Positions 43,461 through 56,700 of a stretch of DNA of 64,000 nucleotides are shown piece by piece. The stretch lies in the NCBI RefSeq assembly GCF_000003815.2, contig NC_049980.1, positions 948,344 to 1,012,343 on the forward strand, in the 5' to 3' direction. Every line of letters begins with the position of its first letter. The stretch's first letter is position 1. The notes under the pieces were generated by a model. The model saw nothing but the letters and a program-made list of their open reading frames with translations. It was not told the origin of the DNA and made no database searches. Origin of the DNA: Branchiostoma floridae (taxonomy: Eukaryota > Chordata > Leptocardii > Amphioxiformes > Branchiostomatidae). Position numbers and translations under genes: made by a program.

Positions 43461-43584
43461 TGAAAATCGATCAGCATCAAAGAAGCCGCACTTGCCATCA
43501 GCTGAGACACCTGAAGGCTTTAAAAAGTTACCTTAGACGTGCGCTTATCCAATTTCACTTCGATTCCCATGATGCACAGCGCCA

Positions 43585-43684
43585 NNNNNNNNNNNNNNNN
43601 NNNNNNNNNNNNNNNNNNNNNNNNNNNNNNNNNNNNNNNNNNNNNNNNNNNNNNNNNNNNNNNNNNNNNNNNNNNNNNNNNNNN
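43585..43684. other. Assembly gap (100 N) downstream of the receptor S2 exon
   Basis: A run of N. It could hide, or lie next to, the missing exon for the last membrane segment of the receptor gene. Confidence 1.
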
Positions 43685-43977
43685 CGAGAGCCTGTAGAAT
43701 GGCCAGGCTCCCTGTTGATTGTGGGAAACCATTCTAACGGGTAGGTCACGGCGTCTATGTGTCGCCGGGTCCAGGATTTATTTCAACTCAAAGTTGCTGT
43801 GTTTTTTTAACGGGGCCCGGCAGGGTCCAAATATAGCCCGGTAGCCGCAGACCCAAGAGACCACGTAGGGGACACGCCCGAAAATGCCAATACACACCAG
43901 CCCATGGCAGCCCATTTGGTTTTTCTATTGTGACCTAAGCATAACTGGGATACAGGGAAAAGTCCCACCACACTTAC

Positions 43978-44721
43978 AATCCATTTCTGGACGAGAGTGA
44001 ACAGCCTGCCGCCTTCCCTCAGCTGCAAGATGGCGTTGTTGAGCGGCTCCTTGAGCGGGGAGCCCGGCCGTAGTCCGACGGCCTGGGGCCTTGCCGTGAA
44101 CCTGTTGCCGTCGTGGATGGACAGCAGATCGCACGGCTTCTTGCTGCTGTAGAATCGGGTCATCGCCGACTCCGTGATGAAGGCGACCTTACCCTCGCGG
44201 GCGAGCCTTACCCCCTCTATCGTAGAATTCACCAAGAGCGCCTTCTGATGGATACGGTTGTACGGTACGAAGGGAGAGGTCTTGAACATGTACTCGGTTA
44301 TTCCACCGCCGAAAAGGGCCGGACGGATCTCGTCGTTTTCCGCCAGATCTTCGAACGACTGGACGGGGACCATGGGGGAAGCGGCCGGGCCGGAGATAAA
44401 GATGCCCACGATGGCGCCCGTGCACAGGATGAGCGTCCAGACGATGAAGTTGAACCAGAAGACGACGAGAAACCGTCCGGAGAAGGAGCGGGGCGAGTAG
44501 TCCACCCCCTGCCAGCTCATCGCGCTGAAGCAGATCCACAGGCTGTGCCCGAAGGTCGACAGTCGGCTCGCCTCGCCGACCTCTGCCGAGTACGCCCGAC
44601 TCTCGTACGGACTGACCCGAATGATGACGAACAGGACGATGCCGGTGATGAGAAACGACGCCATGACCATAAACCATACAGGCATAGTAATGACGGCTCT
44701 CCACCATTCCCTGCCTACGAT
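43978..44721 (-). CDS. Receptor exon with M1, pore, M3 and S2
   Basis: Acceptor TTTTTTTTTCAG, donor ATT|GTAAGT, phase 0-0, 248 codons, from IVGREWWRAV to LVQKWI. High-GC third positions. The long frames on the opposite strand at 44113-44814 are mirror images of this exon. Confidence 0.85.
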
Positions 44722-47700
44722 CTGAAAAAAAAATATCATTTTACCTTTGATTATTTTTCGCAAATTAAACTATGTGTCATTGATCGTCTGTTAGCTTCCC
44801 CAGGGCAATTCTGACTGGTTCGCATTGCTGCATGCTGCCAAAGGTGTCACTGCTAACAGATCTATATGCAGACCCGAAAGTAAAATGTTTACAGATATAC
44901 AATACATTAAAAGCCGCTTAATTACACGACCCATTTGCCAGTGCATTCCGTGCAATTGTCCGAATGGTGCAACAATGCGAAGATATTAAGCTGGACTGCA
45001 CCACCACGGGATTTTGGGATTTCGTGCAATTAACAGAAGTGTGCAATTGTCCGTTGTGCAATTAACTGGCTTCCATTGTACAGTAGAAGCCGCTTAATTG
45101 CATACTCAATTCGCCAGTGCATTTCGTACAATTGTCCGAATGGTGCAACAAAGCGAAGCTGCTAAGCTGGACTGCACCACCACGGGATTTGGGGATTTCG
45201 TGCAATTAACAGAAGTGTGCAATCAACACTGCAAAGTATGCCTACTACGCCAGGACAATTCCTGAATGGAACGGCCTCTCCGCCCACATTGTCGACAGCC
45301 CCTCACTGGACACATTCAAGAACAGGTTGCTGTCATCGCATACGTAGTCCAGCCGCTGCGCCTCCTCCATCCGCGTGATATTCCTACCAGGAAGTTTGCG
45401 GATTTCGAACTAGAACTAGAACTAGAACTGGCTTCCACTATAGTAGTTAACGTGGCGTTAACAATGTAGCTACAGCTATAGCTGGGCAACATGAACCAGT
45501 CAGAATTGCCCTACACAGACGTTTACCGAAACGTCTGTTGAATAAAACACTGGGATTTAGTTATTCAGTGACTGATCAACCTGATAGAACTATTCACGGA
45601 TACTCTGTTTTCAGAATAAAGTTGAACTGTAATTTCCAACACAATTCTTTCTCGAAAAATGGACAATCCACTGCTTCCGTGACGTCACGTCATGTAGATA
45701 GCGAGCGTAACTCCGTGTAAGGCCATCGTCACATTTTCATTTCCGGCCGGGATGTTTACGGAAACTAAAAATTAAAGTTTAAAACTAAAATGAATATGAA
45801 CAAGGCATGCTATTAGTCCAATTTCTTGTGTAGGAAATTACAGTTCAACTTTAATCGGAAATTTATTCGGAAATGTCTTCTACCAACACGGAGGAACTTT
45901 CAAGTCGAGACACTCTTTTTCATATATCTTAGCTTGGATCATACAACCAACCTGTCTTCCAGCTACATGATTCTTGGTCCAAACGTGAAGTATTAACCGA
46001 TATACATTGGTAGTTAATGTGTAGCTACACCTATAACTGTTGGGCACTGTGAAACAATCAGGAAGGAGGAAGGTGACAGACAGTCACCGAACGTAGGTTA
46101 TATAAAACACTTCATTATCTACAAAGACTTCGGTTAGTACGTGTTATGACACCCTGATGTGACTATTTACGGATATTCTGTTTTTTGTACGTGTTAGCCA
46201 TGAAACTTATATCAGACCTCTCCTCCAGGTTTCTTGACCATTATCTCCAGACGTTCGTCCAACACGACGTTACTGAAGTCGATGACCGTTTCCCTCACGG
46301 AGGCGATGGTCAGCCCAAGAGCCATGTCCATGTCCTGTGAAAACAGAGGTCATGCTAAGGTCATAATTTGCAAAGGAGCCCTTGGTCTATCCTAGATGTA
46401 CCCCATCCCAGGAGCGCTTCAGGGATAGGTCTGCATCCCGGATGTGCATCTATCTATCCCAAAAGTGCTTCTGGGATATCCAGAACACGTCGCAAGCGAA
46501 GGAGTGCGTTCTTGATGTCAAAGATGCCCTCTGATCGGGGCACACTCTTGATAAACATATCCAGTATATGCTCTTGTGACCTGCGATGTGTTTTGGATGG
46601 AGCAAATGCTTATTCATTCAGGATATCCAAAACGTGCTCCTTCGATTGCGACGTGTTCTGAATATCCCAGAAGCGCGTTTGGGATAGAAGCACATCTGGG
46701 ATGCAAACCTATCCCAGATGTGCTTCTATCCCAGAAGCGCTTCTACGATACAGGACTATCTGGGATATAACAGCCCCGCTGAGAAGTTGTTGCATCCTAG
46801 ACTGTCGTCTATCCTAAAAGCGCTTCTAGGATAGAAGCGCTTTTAGGATAGACCGGCATCCAAAATGTGATTCTATCCTAAAAGCGCTTCTAGGATATCC
46901 AGAACACGTTGCAAGCGAGGAGCGCATTCTGGATATCCTGAATGCGCTTTAGTTGGAGCGCATTCAGGATAAGCCGGCGTGTTTATCCAGAACGTGCACT
47001 TGTGGGAGGAGCTTAGTGTCTTAGGAGGCGGAGACTATCTTGTACGTGATTTTTCTTAGTCAAAAGGCCGCCATCTTTGTTCTCCGAACGCAGTCACTTT
47101 TGGATTTGATTGTGATAGAAGATCGCATATACTTACACCAAATCAACGTAGTTGGGGGGACTACGTGGGCCGGTCTAACCCTCACATAATCAGGCAAAAT
47201 CTAGGTTCAGCGGTTGCTTTATAAACTGCGGATTTCGATCACGTAGATTACGGCAGGTGTCGCGAGGTCGAAGCAAGGACGTTATATCACGTCATTGGTC
47301 GAAGTAAATATGACTTTGGTGTAAACAATCACCGGAAGTGACCGCTGCCATTTTCTCGCGACGTGTTGACTGCATGGACCCCACACACCGAGGTAGTATC
47401 GATATCTCCGGTTCGATAGTTCGAAACAAAACCAGAAACTGAAATTCAGCAAACCATTAACAAAGTCACCCTGCACAGGAGAAAGCAGATGTCGGCCTCC
47501 TTCGACAGGAGCGCATTCAGGATATCCAGAATGCGCTCCTTCGCTTGCGACGTGATCTGGATATCCTAGAAGCGCTTTTAGGATAGAAGCACATTTTGGA
47601 TGCAGATCTATCCCAAATATGCTTCTATCCCCAAAGCACTTCTAGGATATCCAGAATGCGCTCCTTCGCTTGCAACGTGTTCTGGATATCCCAGAAGCGC

Positions 47701-50700
47701 TTTTAGGATATAGAGGCATATTTTATCGCAGAAGCGCTTTTTAGGATAGAGTAAGACGACAATCTACTATTCTTGTAAGACGAACATCAGCTTCTATCCC
47801 AGAAGCGTTTTTGCGATAGAATACAACCTGGGAACTGAATGGCTTGGGGAATTGATCAATAAGCAGCTGGACGTTTTCATTGACTGTCATCATGTTTTAT
47901 GGTACATTTTGTAGTACATCTTGGGATGCACTATTGAGAAGTGCTTTCTGTGTCTTCCATGCACAATTAGATGGATAAAAATCATGTAGTGGGAATCAAA
48001 AGGACAAAATAGTGTTTAATCTGAATGGAATTAAGTTTGATAAATTTCCCATTATCTGTGTACACTGTATACATATTGTATTCAGCAGTGTGTAATTACC
48101 TCTGTGCATTAACTTGCAACAAAGACAACTTTTATTATTAGATTTGTCATCTTTTCTTTGCCTAATGAATATATTTATCCATGAAGGAGAAATAAAAGTT
48201 ACTATACAGTACGACAGGGCTTTGAGAATTTTTTTCACTAACTAAAAGGACTGTTGCAGATAAATATATAATCTCATTCAGTGCCTCCATACTTCTATTT
48301 CAGAAACAAGATGTCTTGGATAAATGACTGGGCCAATATCATTTCAAAAGTTCAATAAATCTTCAAAACAGTATGTTTAGGTTCAGCCAGATAGTTGAAC
48401 ATTTGTCAACAAGACAATTGTACAACATACTTTCAACATACCCGAAGTAAAAGTTTAACTCTACTCTACGCTGAAAATGCTCTGAACACAAGGGCGCGAG
48501 GACGTGTCGTGATCGCGAGGTCGAACCAAATATGGAAACCTGGGCGTAAACAATCGCCGCTTGCGGTCCTGTCAATCACCATGATTGACGGCGACAAAGA
48601 AGCGCGTCTGGGATATCCAGGATGCGCTCTGGTTTAGAGCGCTTTTAGAATAGAAGCACATTTAGGATGCAGGCCTATCCCAGAAGTGCTTCTATCCTAA
48701 AAGCGCTTTTAGGATAGAGCGTATCTGGGATAGTACAGAAGTTTGCCGGGGCTGGCTTTTGTCACTTTCGCGTACATGACGCCAATGTGGCTCCGTGGGT
48801 TCAGGCCTCAAGATTTTTTTTTAACTCGCAATTAATGTCAATCCGGAACTCGACGACAAATAAACACCGTAACCTAATAGTGAAACCACCAAGGGTATCA
48901 GTTTCTTTACAATGATCATAGGTTTGGAACCGGTTGTGTTTTGACGTGTTTTTTTGCGCCTAAAACCACGTCAGAAACATCCAGAGCCGAACCTCTGCTT
49001 GCTTGAGTACCCACGCATTGTTCACCGGTGTCCACCGGCGGCGTTGTACAGTCAAACCTGCCCAAGCGACCACCTCTTCTTAACGACCACCTGGCCATTA
49101 CGACCGTCTTTTCTCGATCCCGAAAATTTTCCCCATTGACGTAAGCATAAAGCGACCTCTTCACAACTTGGTCAACACGACCGCGACCAAAAAAAATTGG
49201 GACCGCACAGGACCAAATTCACTGCGCCCATAATAATGACCGTGTCATTTTCAACCTTGAAGTGTCCTCAGTATTGTTAAGACAGGTTTTGACCACCTTG
49301 GCTAATTAACTGACCTGGAAACTTTCTGGTGTAATAAATGTTTACCTGGTGGTAATATCATAAAATCTTCAATTACTGGCCATGTATCATGTCCATAAGA
49401 TTTAGTCTGACTTCATTGGTTTCACATAAATATAATTGATATTAAATTATATGAATAATAAGCACTGCTGCATTTTATCGCTTTTAGGCTCTTGGTGCAT
49501 CGCTAAGGTATATCTAATTGAAGTAAATTTGGTATGTATGTATTCATCAATAAGTACTCTATAACAATCAGGGGGGTACATGCTTGCTGATCCAATAATA
49601 ACAAGGATATTCTTTAATATGTTAAAAATATTGACAAAAATGGCATATTGGCAATATTCATGAAGGTCTTGTTAAGTCCTAGTGACTTTACAATGTACAT
49701 TCCCACTTGGATGTTGTAGCACCACATGTCTACTTTCTAAAAATGTCTTTTATGACCGCAAAATATATTGCATATGGTTGCACCTTCTGAAATAGAAAAA
49801 AATTACAAATATTCAAGTTTTGGCTCCTCCATGGGTGAAATTTGATATCTTTGTTTGGACAAGTGGACAATAAGGGCAATTAACTTGTTTACTTAGGGCA
49901 CTGACAGCAGGGTAGCTGAGCACCTGAGGAAAACAATTGCCAGGTGTTCACACCTTTGCTTGAAAGTGGCATAGGTGGCAGACAGCTTGGCTTGGGTTAT
50001 ATCAACAAAACACAAACATGGCTGTAATTTAGTGTAAACAAGGAATATGTTACAAGAATTGTTATGAAGCATGGATTTCAAAATACAATATGTACACAGA
50101 AGACATAACTGTCTATCAAAGATATGTTTGCAATCAGAACAAAATTCTCCTTGAAACAAATGGAAGATGCTCATGTACACTGAAGTTACTTGAATCAAAC
50201 TGTTAAAAGCTCCTTGCTTGAATGTTGCAAGAGGCCTTATGAGGGCATTTGGCATGAAGGGATTCAAGTGACTTATGTAACAAATTTGGTAAAACAATTG
50301 TGTACATAAAGGGAATTCTTAGGCAGCTGGTTATTGACAGAGTGACCGAAAGTTCAAAATTAGAGAGTAAGACGTAGTTAATAACAGCATGTTATAGCTT
50401 TACTGCCATTTATAGCTTAAACAAATATAGAATGATACAAATATAGTGTCAACATTCAACTATGTCAGTGCACAACAGGTAAAAAGCTGCATCTGTTCAG
50501 GGCCAGCCCGGGACAGGCAACAAAAACCTTTGAATGTGGGCTCTGGAGCTGTCAGAGCTGGCCTGTGTGGCCCTGAAATTACAGTCTGGCGACAGCTTAA
50601 GCATGTATTAAAGGAGCAGCAAAATGTGTAACTTAGAGTGGTGCAATACTCTTTTTAACAAGTTAATTACACTCCCAGACTGAAACTATCCAGGTTATTG

Positions 50701-53700
50701 CCTGTTGTTCCTTGACACACGAGGATTAGACGTGCTTACACTGAGACTTTGATTACAATACAATCCGTTATCTCTTTATCTCTATCAAAAGAGTGTTTTC
50801 TCAACTATAACGTCCTTGCTCTTGTGTAAAAAAGTGTGTGTGTGGTAGGTGACGTAACCGTAGTATATCAAAACAGACTATTTGTACAACAGTTTTCATC
50901 TGAGCGTTGTTTTCTATCAAATACCTTGTTTTGGAATAAAAATCGATTATCAAAACAAACAAAGCCGGCATCAGATCCAGGAAAGAACATGGGGAATTAT
51001 CAAACTATTGGTCAGCTTAATTGGTCAGATTACACCCTGGTTGAATTTGGTTATCTTTATAAGATTCTGTCGGGCTATTTGTAATTAAAGTGGTCAAATT
51101 TGATGAAACCGTGAATCAATCAGTGTGTAAGTTATTAGAAATACTCCTAAACCCAGGAAATCCTTTGTCAATCATAATACACATCCAGCACCAATCCCAG
51201 ACAGTCTGATATTTCACACTCCACAGGAGGACAGGTATCACCCCACTTGGTCCACTGGCACCCTCCCTGCATTGTTATCACACTGGGCGGGGAGGGGGTA
51301 ATTATCGAACAATAGGGGAAATGAGGAAAATTCAGGGTCAAAGGTTGTATCTATGTGTTGCTAGGGCAGCCAACGCCCGCTTTGCTGGGGGTCTTGAGAT
51401 ATGTCTTAGTCGCACTGAGTCATCGATTTTCGATGATAACTAGCGCGATTGTGTACCGAAATCGGCCAGTTTGCGTCGGATTTTGACTGCCATTACGATG
51501 TTATGTTCAAAATAAAGATGGCGGATGCACGTGGGTGGGTCAATGGGGCAGTCTACTTTAATATGAGAGGAAATTTCGTTGTATAGTGTTTTCCTTACCC
51601 CTCTGATGATCTCGCCGACCATTCCAACCCAGTTCCCATCGGCACCCTTGTAGCCGTACTTCCTGTCAGCCGGCTCCTTGATAACGAAGTCGTACCCGAT
51701 GATGTCCATCAGCTCCGTCAAGAGGTCCTTGTGAACCCCCTCGTACGTGCCATCCTCTTTCTTATACAGGAAGCCGGGGTACTGAAGGGAGAAAACACTA
51801 ATAAGGAGATCAAAGTTGTCTTGTCTGTAGTTGACAGAATTTTCATCAAACAGTGACTACTTTTTAAACACACGTATGTACCTTTCGATGGCTATCAGTC
51901 CATCGTGGGCAGAAGATCCACGCAAGCCTCGACCTAGTTCTCACAACTCTCGCGAGAACTAGGTCACTCTGTGAACAAGAAGGACTGATAGCCATTGAAA
52001 ATTTGGAGATACGTGTGTTTACCTTTAAAACAGTAGTCACTGCTTGATGAAAATTCATACGTGACTAATGAATGTCTTCAGGTCTAGGCTGTAGTTTCAG
52101 GTCACTAAAACATTGTCTCCAATGGTGATGACAAGATCGACAGTCGCTATGTAATGCTACGGTCACGATTGAAAAACGGGTCCCGACCGGACAGTTTACG
52201 GGTTGTTTTCTGCACTTTCGGGCGTGGCCCCTTGGGATATCCTGTAATAACCTGGCTATTTTGGGGCACGGCAGGACCCCGGATTTTTTTTTTAAGTCTG
52301 ACTTAAAATCCGCCCGGGACCCGGTAAAAAAATTTTGGAAGCCGTGACCTACCCGTGAAAACACCGAGAGTTACCCACACGGTATCCGACAGTCTACCGG
52401 GACAAATCTATGGCTTCAGAGCCCGGTCGGGGCTACATTCCCAATGCAATTGTGACCTTAGCATTAAGTATGACAGCCATTCTTTTAAAAAAGACGTTAT
52501 TGAGACCTTTTAAGATAACGAACGCCATGAACAGCTGAATGTTTGAAGGACGTATCCAACGGGGGTAATTTATAATATAACTGTTGCTACTTTAGCGGAT
52601 ATTGTTTAAGCTGGCCTTTTTTCACAGTGGCGATATTAGATACCCGACGGAGTATACTAGTTCTAAACGTTTTCGCTACAAAACAAGGTGGGTTTCGGCT
52701 ATAGAACACTATAAAAGTCCGTCAAGAGCTGAAATGAGATGGAGAAACATTTTGGAATCATATAGAACAGATACTTATCAGTATACAGGAAATAAAGGAA
52801 AACGGTACCTGCATTACGCCGACAACAAGAGCTCTGGAACCGATGTTACCTGGAACGGAAGGGTGAAAACAGGGGATCACCAACGTATACGTAGCAGTTA
52901 CTCAAGTAACCTTTGGACCTGGACCGTACCTGTACCTGAAATTTCTGTACCGGTACCCACCCATAGTGTTAATTGTTTTTCCCTTCGTCGTGGGTGACAA
53001 ACTGTAGAGGAACTGTGACCATCTGGAATTGATAAGCTGAGACCAAGTTCCGAGTTGTCAACCTAAAGGTGGACTCTCACTGCACTTGGGGCACCGGTGC
53101 GGCACTGCGGGGTTCGTTCACTGCGGCACTGTTGTGTTATTTTCACGATTTTCAATCATTCAGATATTGTGTAATACGTAAAAGCATGACTTAGAAGACA
53201 ACAAAAATATACACAAAATGTAAGAGAATTTCGTTCTTTATCTCTGAAATTCGTTGAGTATATTTCAAACCCCGCAGTGCCGCCCCGGTGCCCCAAGTGC
53301 AGTGAGAGTCTACCGACTGTCACCGGCGTTTTCGTATGATGGACACCTGGACTCTAGTTTGATGGCTTAATTAACGTTAGTTACGGATAGTAGTCCCTTT
53401 TTTTTACCTTTGTATAATATATGATGACTGTTCAGTAGTTACAGGGTTTATCTTCACAATTACTAGTAGCTTGTTATGGTTGACATCGTAATGACGTAAT
53501 CTACTGAAGTTGTGATATAAAAATTGTAAAAGCCTCCAATGATTGTAAGAAACTTATCCCATACTACAACTCCTGTATTAGTTAGATAAGCCCTAAGTTA
53601 AGTTATAGCACTGTAGTTATGTAGATGCCATACTTTGTACCTCGTACAATTGTTGTGCAATAAAGTTATATCATATAAAAATGGATTTCTATCAAGGCAA

Positions 53701-56700
53701 AGGGGGATATGTGATGGGGTCACTGATAAGGATTTAGAAGTGCCCACAAGTGACCCAGATACAAAGGCACCTCTTGGAAAAGGCCAAATGCTAGAAGGCG
53801 TTCAAAACAACAGGTGCTAAAGAATCATTGGCATTCCTCCAGACTCCCTGTCGACGATGTCGTCCAGACGTGACAAATCTAGCTTACGCACTTTTCAGAG
53901 TGTCTTAAATGATGAAACAAATCCCCTGAACAGTTTCTTGTCAGTTTGCAAGTCACACAGTGGCTATGATATCCGCCGTGATAGACGTGATTATGACTTC
54001 ACGTAGTGAACAAAGAGACACGAGCTGTCATTTATGCCTGGAGCTCTGAAGTTGTACAATACGAAATTATCTACTTCCTGAACGCAGCATGGTGTACATA
54101 GCGTAAAACTGACTCCTATACAACTGAGTTAATTAAGGGCTAATGACCCGCCCCGAGGTGTATATGGCATCATAACGCCTGGGCCTTTGCTATCACCACC
54201 GAATAAAACCACCGATGTGATTTCAATCATGAATCTGAACTCGTGGGGAGTCCATGCCCTGTGTTAGCAGTAGTTTTAGGTTGATTAAAAGAGTTGAAAG
54301 TAGGGGTGGGTACCGGTACAGAAACTTCAGGTCCAGGCCCGGTTCAGGTCCAGAGGATCAGGTCTTGGTCCGGACCTGAACCTGGACCTGATTCAGTATA
54401 TAAAAACTTGTGAATGGACAATAAATGTTCCATTTAAAACAATTGTCCATTTCGCTACAAATAAATCTGCTTTGTGTAGTATTCGACTCCCACTGACGTT
54501 TTGAAACCCTACAAAGCTAACTGCCTCCGTACAATTGACTGTAAAACTTGGCGACTATAGACTCTACTCTATTTCGCCCTTGTTATTTTCCTCGACCGGT
54601 AAGCCCCAAAAATGTGTGAATGTCTGTTCATATAATCTGTTCATTTTCCAATAGGTCCAACATCCGGTCCATCGAATTTTTTCAGGTCCGATTTTTTTTG
54701 ACCGGTCTAATACGAAAAACCGGTTTTGTACCGGTACACCGTACCAGGACCAGTGCCCACCCCTAGTTGAAAGCATACTTCTGCAAGACTCCGCCTCCTG
54801 ACCTGAAGGGCATCACTATTATAAAAGGTATTGGCCTTCAGATTATTGATACATTTATTGTCATGTTCTCTGACATTGAATGATATGTATTGCTGATGTG
54901 TTACTTACAGACCATAGATAGAGAACTGATTTTCAGATTTGCCCTCACATAGTAAATTACATTTCTGCAGAAGATGTCGCTCACAGATATTATATTCCAA
55001 CACTATCAATTATTCCATACTCACGGTGAAACTTATCGAAAAAACCTTACCGATGAACGGAGTAGAGGGTACCGAATATCTGCACTGGACAGAATTACAG
55101 TTACAGTCTAACCTGCCCAAGCGACCACCTCTTCTTAGCGACCACCTGGCCATTACGACCGTTTTTTCTCGGTCCCGAAAATTTTCCCCATTGACGTAAG
55201 CATTAAGCGACCTCTTTACAACGATTATCTGACCAACGCGAACGCCAAAAATTGGGACCAAATCCCTGCCATAACGACCGCGCCATTTTCAGATATTGAG
55301 GAGTAAGCGAAGTTCAATGATAACTAGCGCGATTTTGTGCCGAACTCTGCATCGGGCATGTTGTGAGTCGATACTCTTCTAACCGACCACCTGACCAAAT
55401 CTTTTGGTCGTCTCAGGCAGGTTTGACTGTACATAGTTATGTCTTTATCTATAACAATCCATCTGGAGTATTATTTCCAGCCAGTGGGTTCTCAATTTTG
55501 AGTGAGATTATGAGGCCGATTACATGTTCGAGGCATCTCCTCGGACACAAGACCCCGGGCCCGCTTTAAGCTAAGGACACCACCCGCCGTCCGTGCAATT
55601 TGCCCGTACGTTTTTGGGGAGGCCACGTCCGCCACGTATTTCTGAAAACGTGGGGAACGACTGGCAAGAGCAGGGAGGGAGTGCGTCAACACGGCGACGC
55701 CTGCACGTAAAGTTCTACGGCGTGTCTGCATGCGTGCTCCAAAATCCGTCGGATTCCCTACGTGTTCGTACGGAGGCGGTACTTACCACTTACGGATCCC
55801 AAAAGATTGCCTACGCTTTGGCACGTACACAGCACGTATTTGCACGTACGGCGGGTGGTGCCCTAAGCTTAACGTCCATTCCGAAAGACAACTTCCATTC
55901 CTTACAACATGTCCGAGCCGAGCCGACCCTGGGATCAAACTCAGACCCACTGATCCATGGAATTGGATGCAGATGGCCAAGCAGCGGGGTTGCTTACTAG
56001 GAAAACAGCTCGGCCACGGAGGATTGAGCATGTAAGTTCACAAGAAATTGAACTAATGATGAGGAGGGAAATACACAGCCACTGCACAGCTCACCAAATC
56101 CGCAAAATGTAGATCATCCATGCAGAGGATTCGGTCACCACACACCCCTTGGGAAGGGTACGACTTTCTTGCATACCTTCTTCAATCCTAGTCTGGATAT
56201 CAGACCCCAGCCCGATCTCTTAAATTTCTATCTTTCTTCTTCTTCTTCTTCTTTCTTTCTATCGTGTGGAGTTATTAAATAGATATTCTTCTAGATCGGA
56301 CTGGGGTCTGGTATCCTGGCTACCTTTACTGAGGGTCTGCATGGGGGGTCCTGACAACGCTTTACGCTAAATTCGGGACGGTCGACAACGCTTTACGTTA
56401 AATTCACGAAGGCAGGCAACGTTTTACGCTAAATTCAGATAGGCTGACAACGGTTTACGCTAAATTCTGGAAGGCTGGCAGCACTCGACAGAGGCGGGGT
56501 CGTGCTCCGCAAGAAAGATTGAAATTTTGACTCTCTGAAACACTATTCCCTGCATTTTGAAGGGAAATTTTCGCTGGCAAACAAAGCTAAGTTAAATGGC
56601 ATTTCTAATTAAAGAGTCCCAGGGGTTCAGCGTAAGCTTATGAGGGTGACGCCAGCCAACTTATTTTTGCCACGTCGAGCGCCGAAGGAAAGTCCGGGAA

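Noticed and set aside
44113..44814. Open frames of 233 codons on the plus strand and 172 codons in another minus frame
   Set aside because: Both overlap the receptor exon in other frames; high GC makes mirror frames open. Only the 318-codon minus frame has family motifs.
52602..52997. 131-codon plus-strand frame
   Set aside because: Its second half is an ACCGGT-rich hAT-like remnant and the first half shows no recognisable domain.
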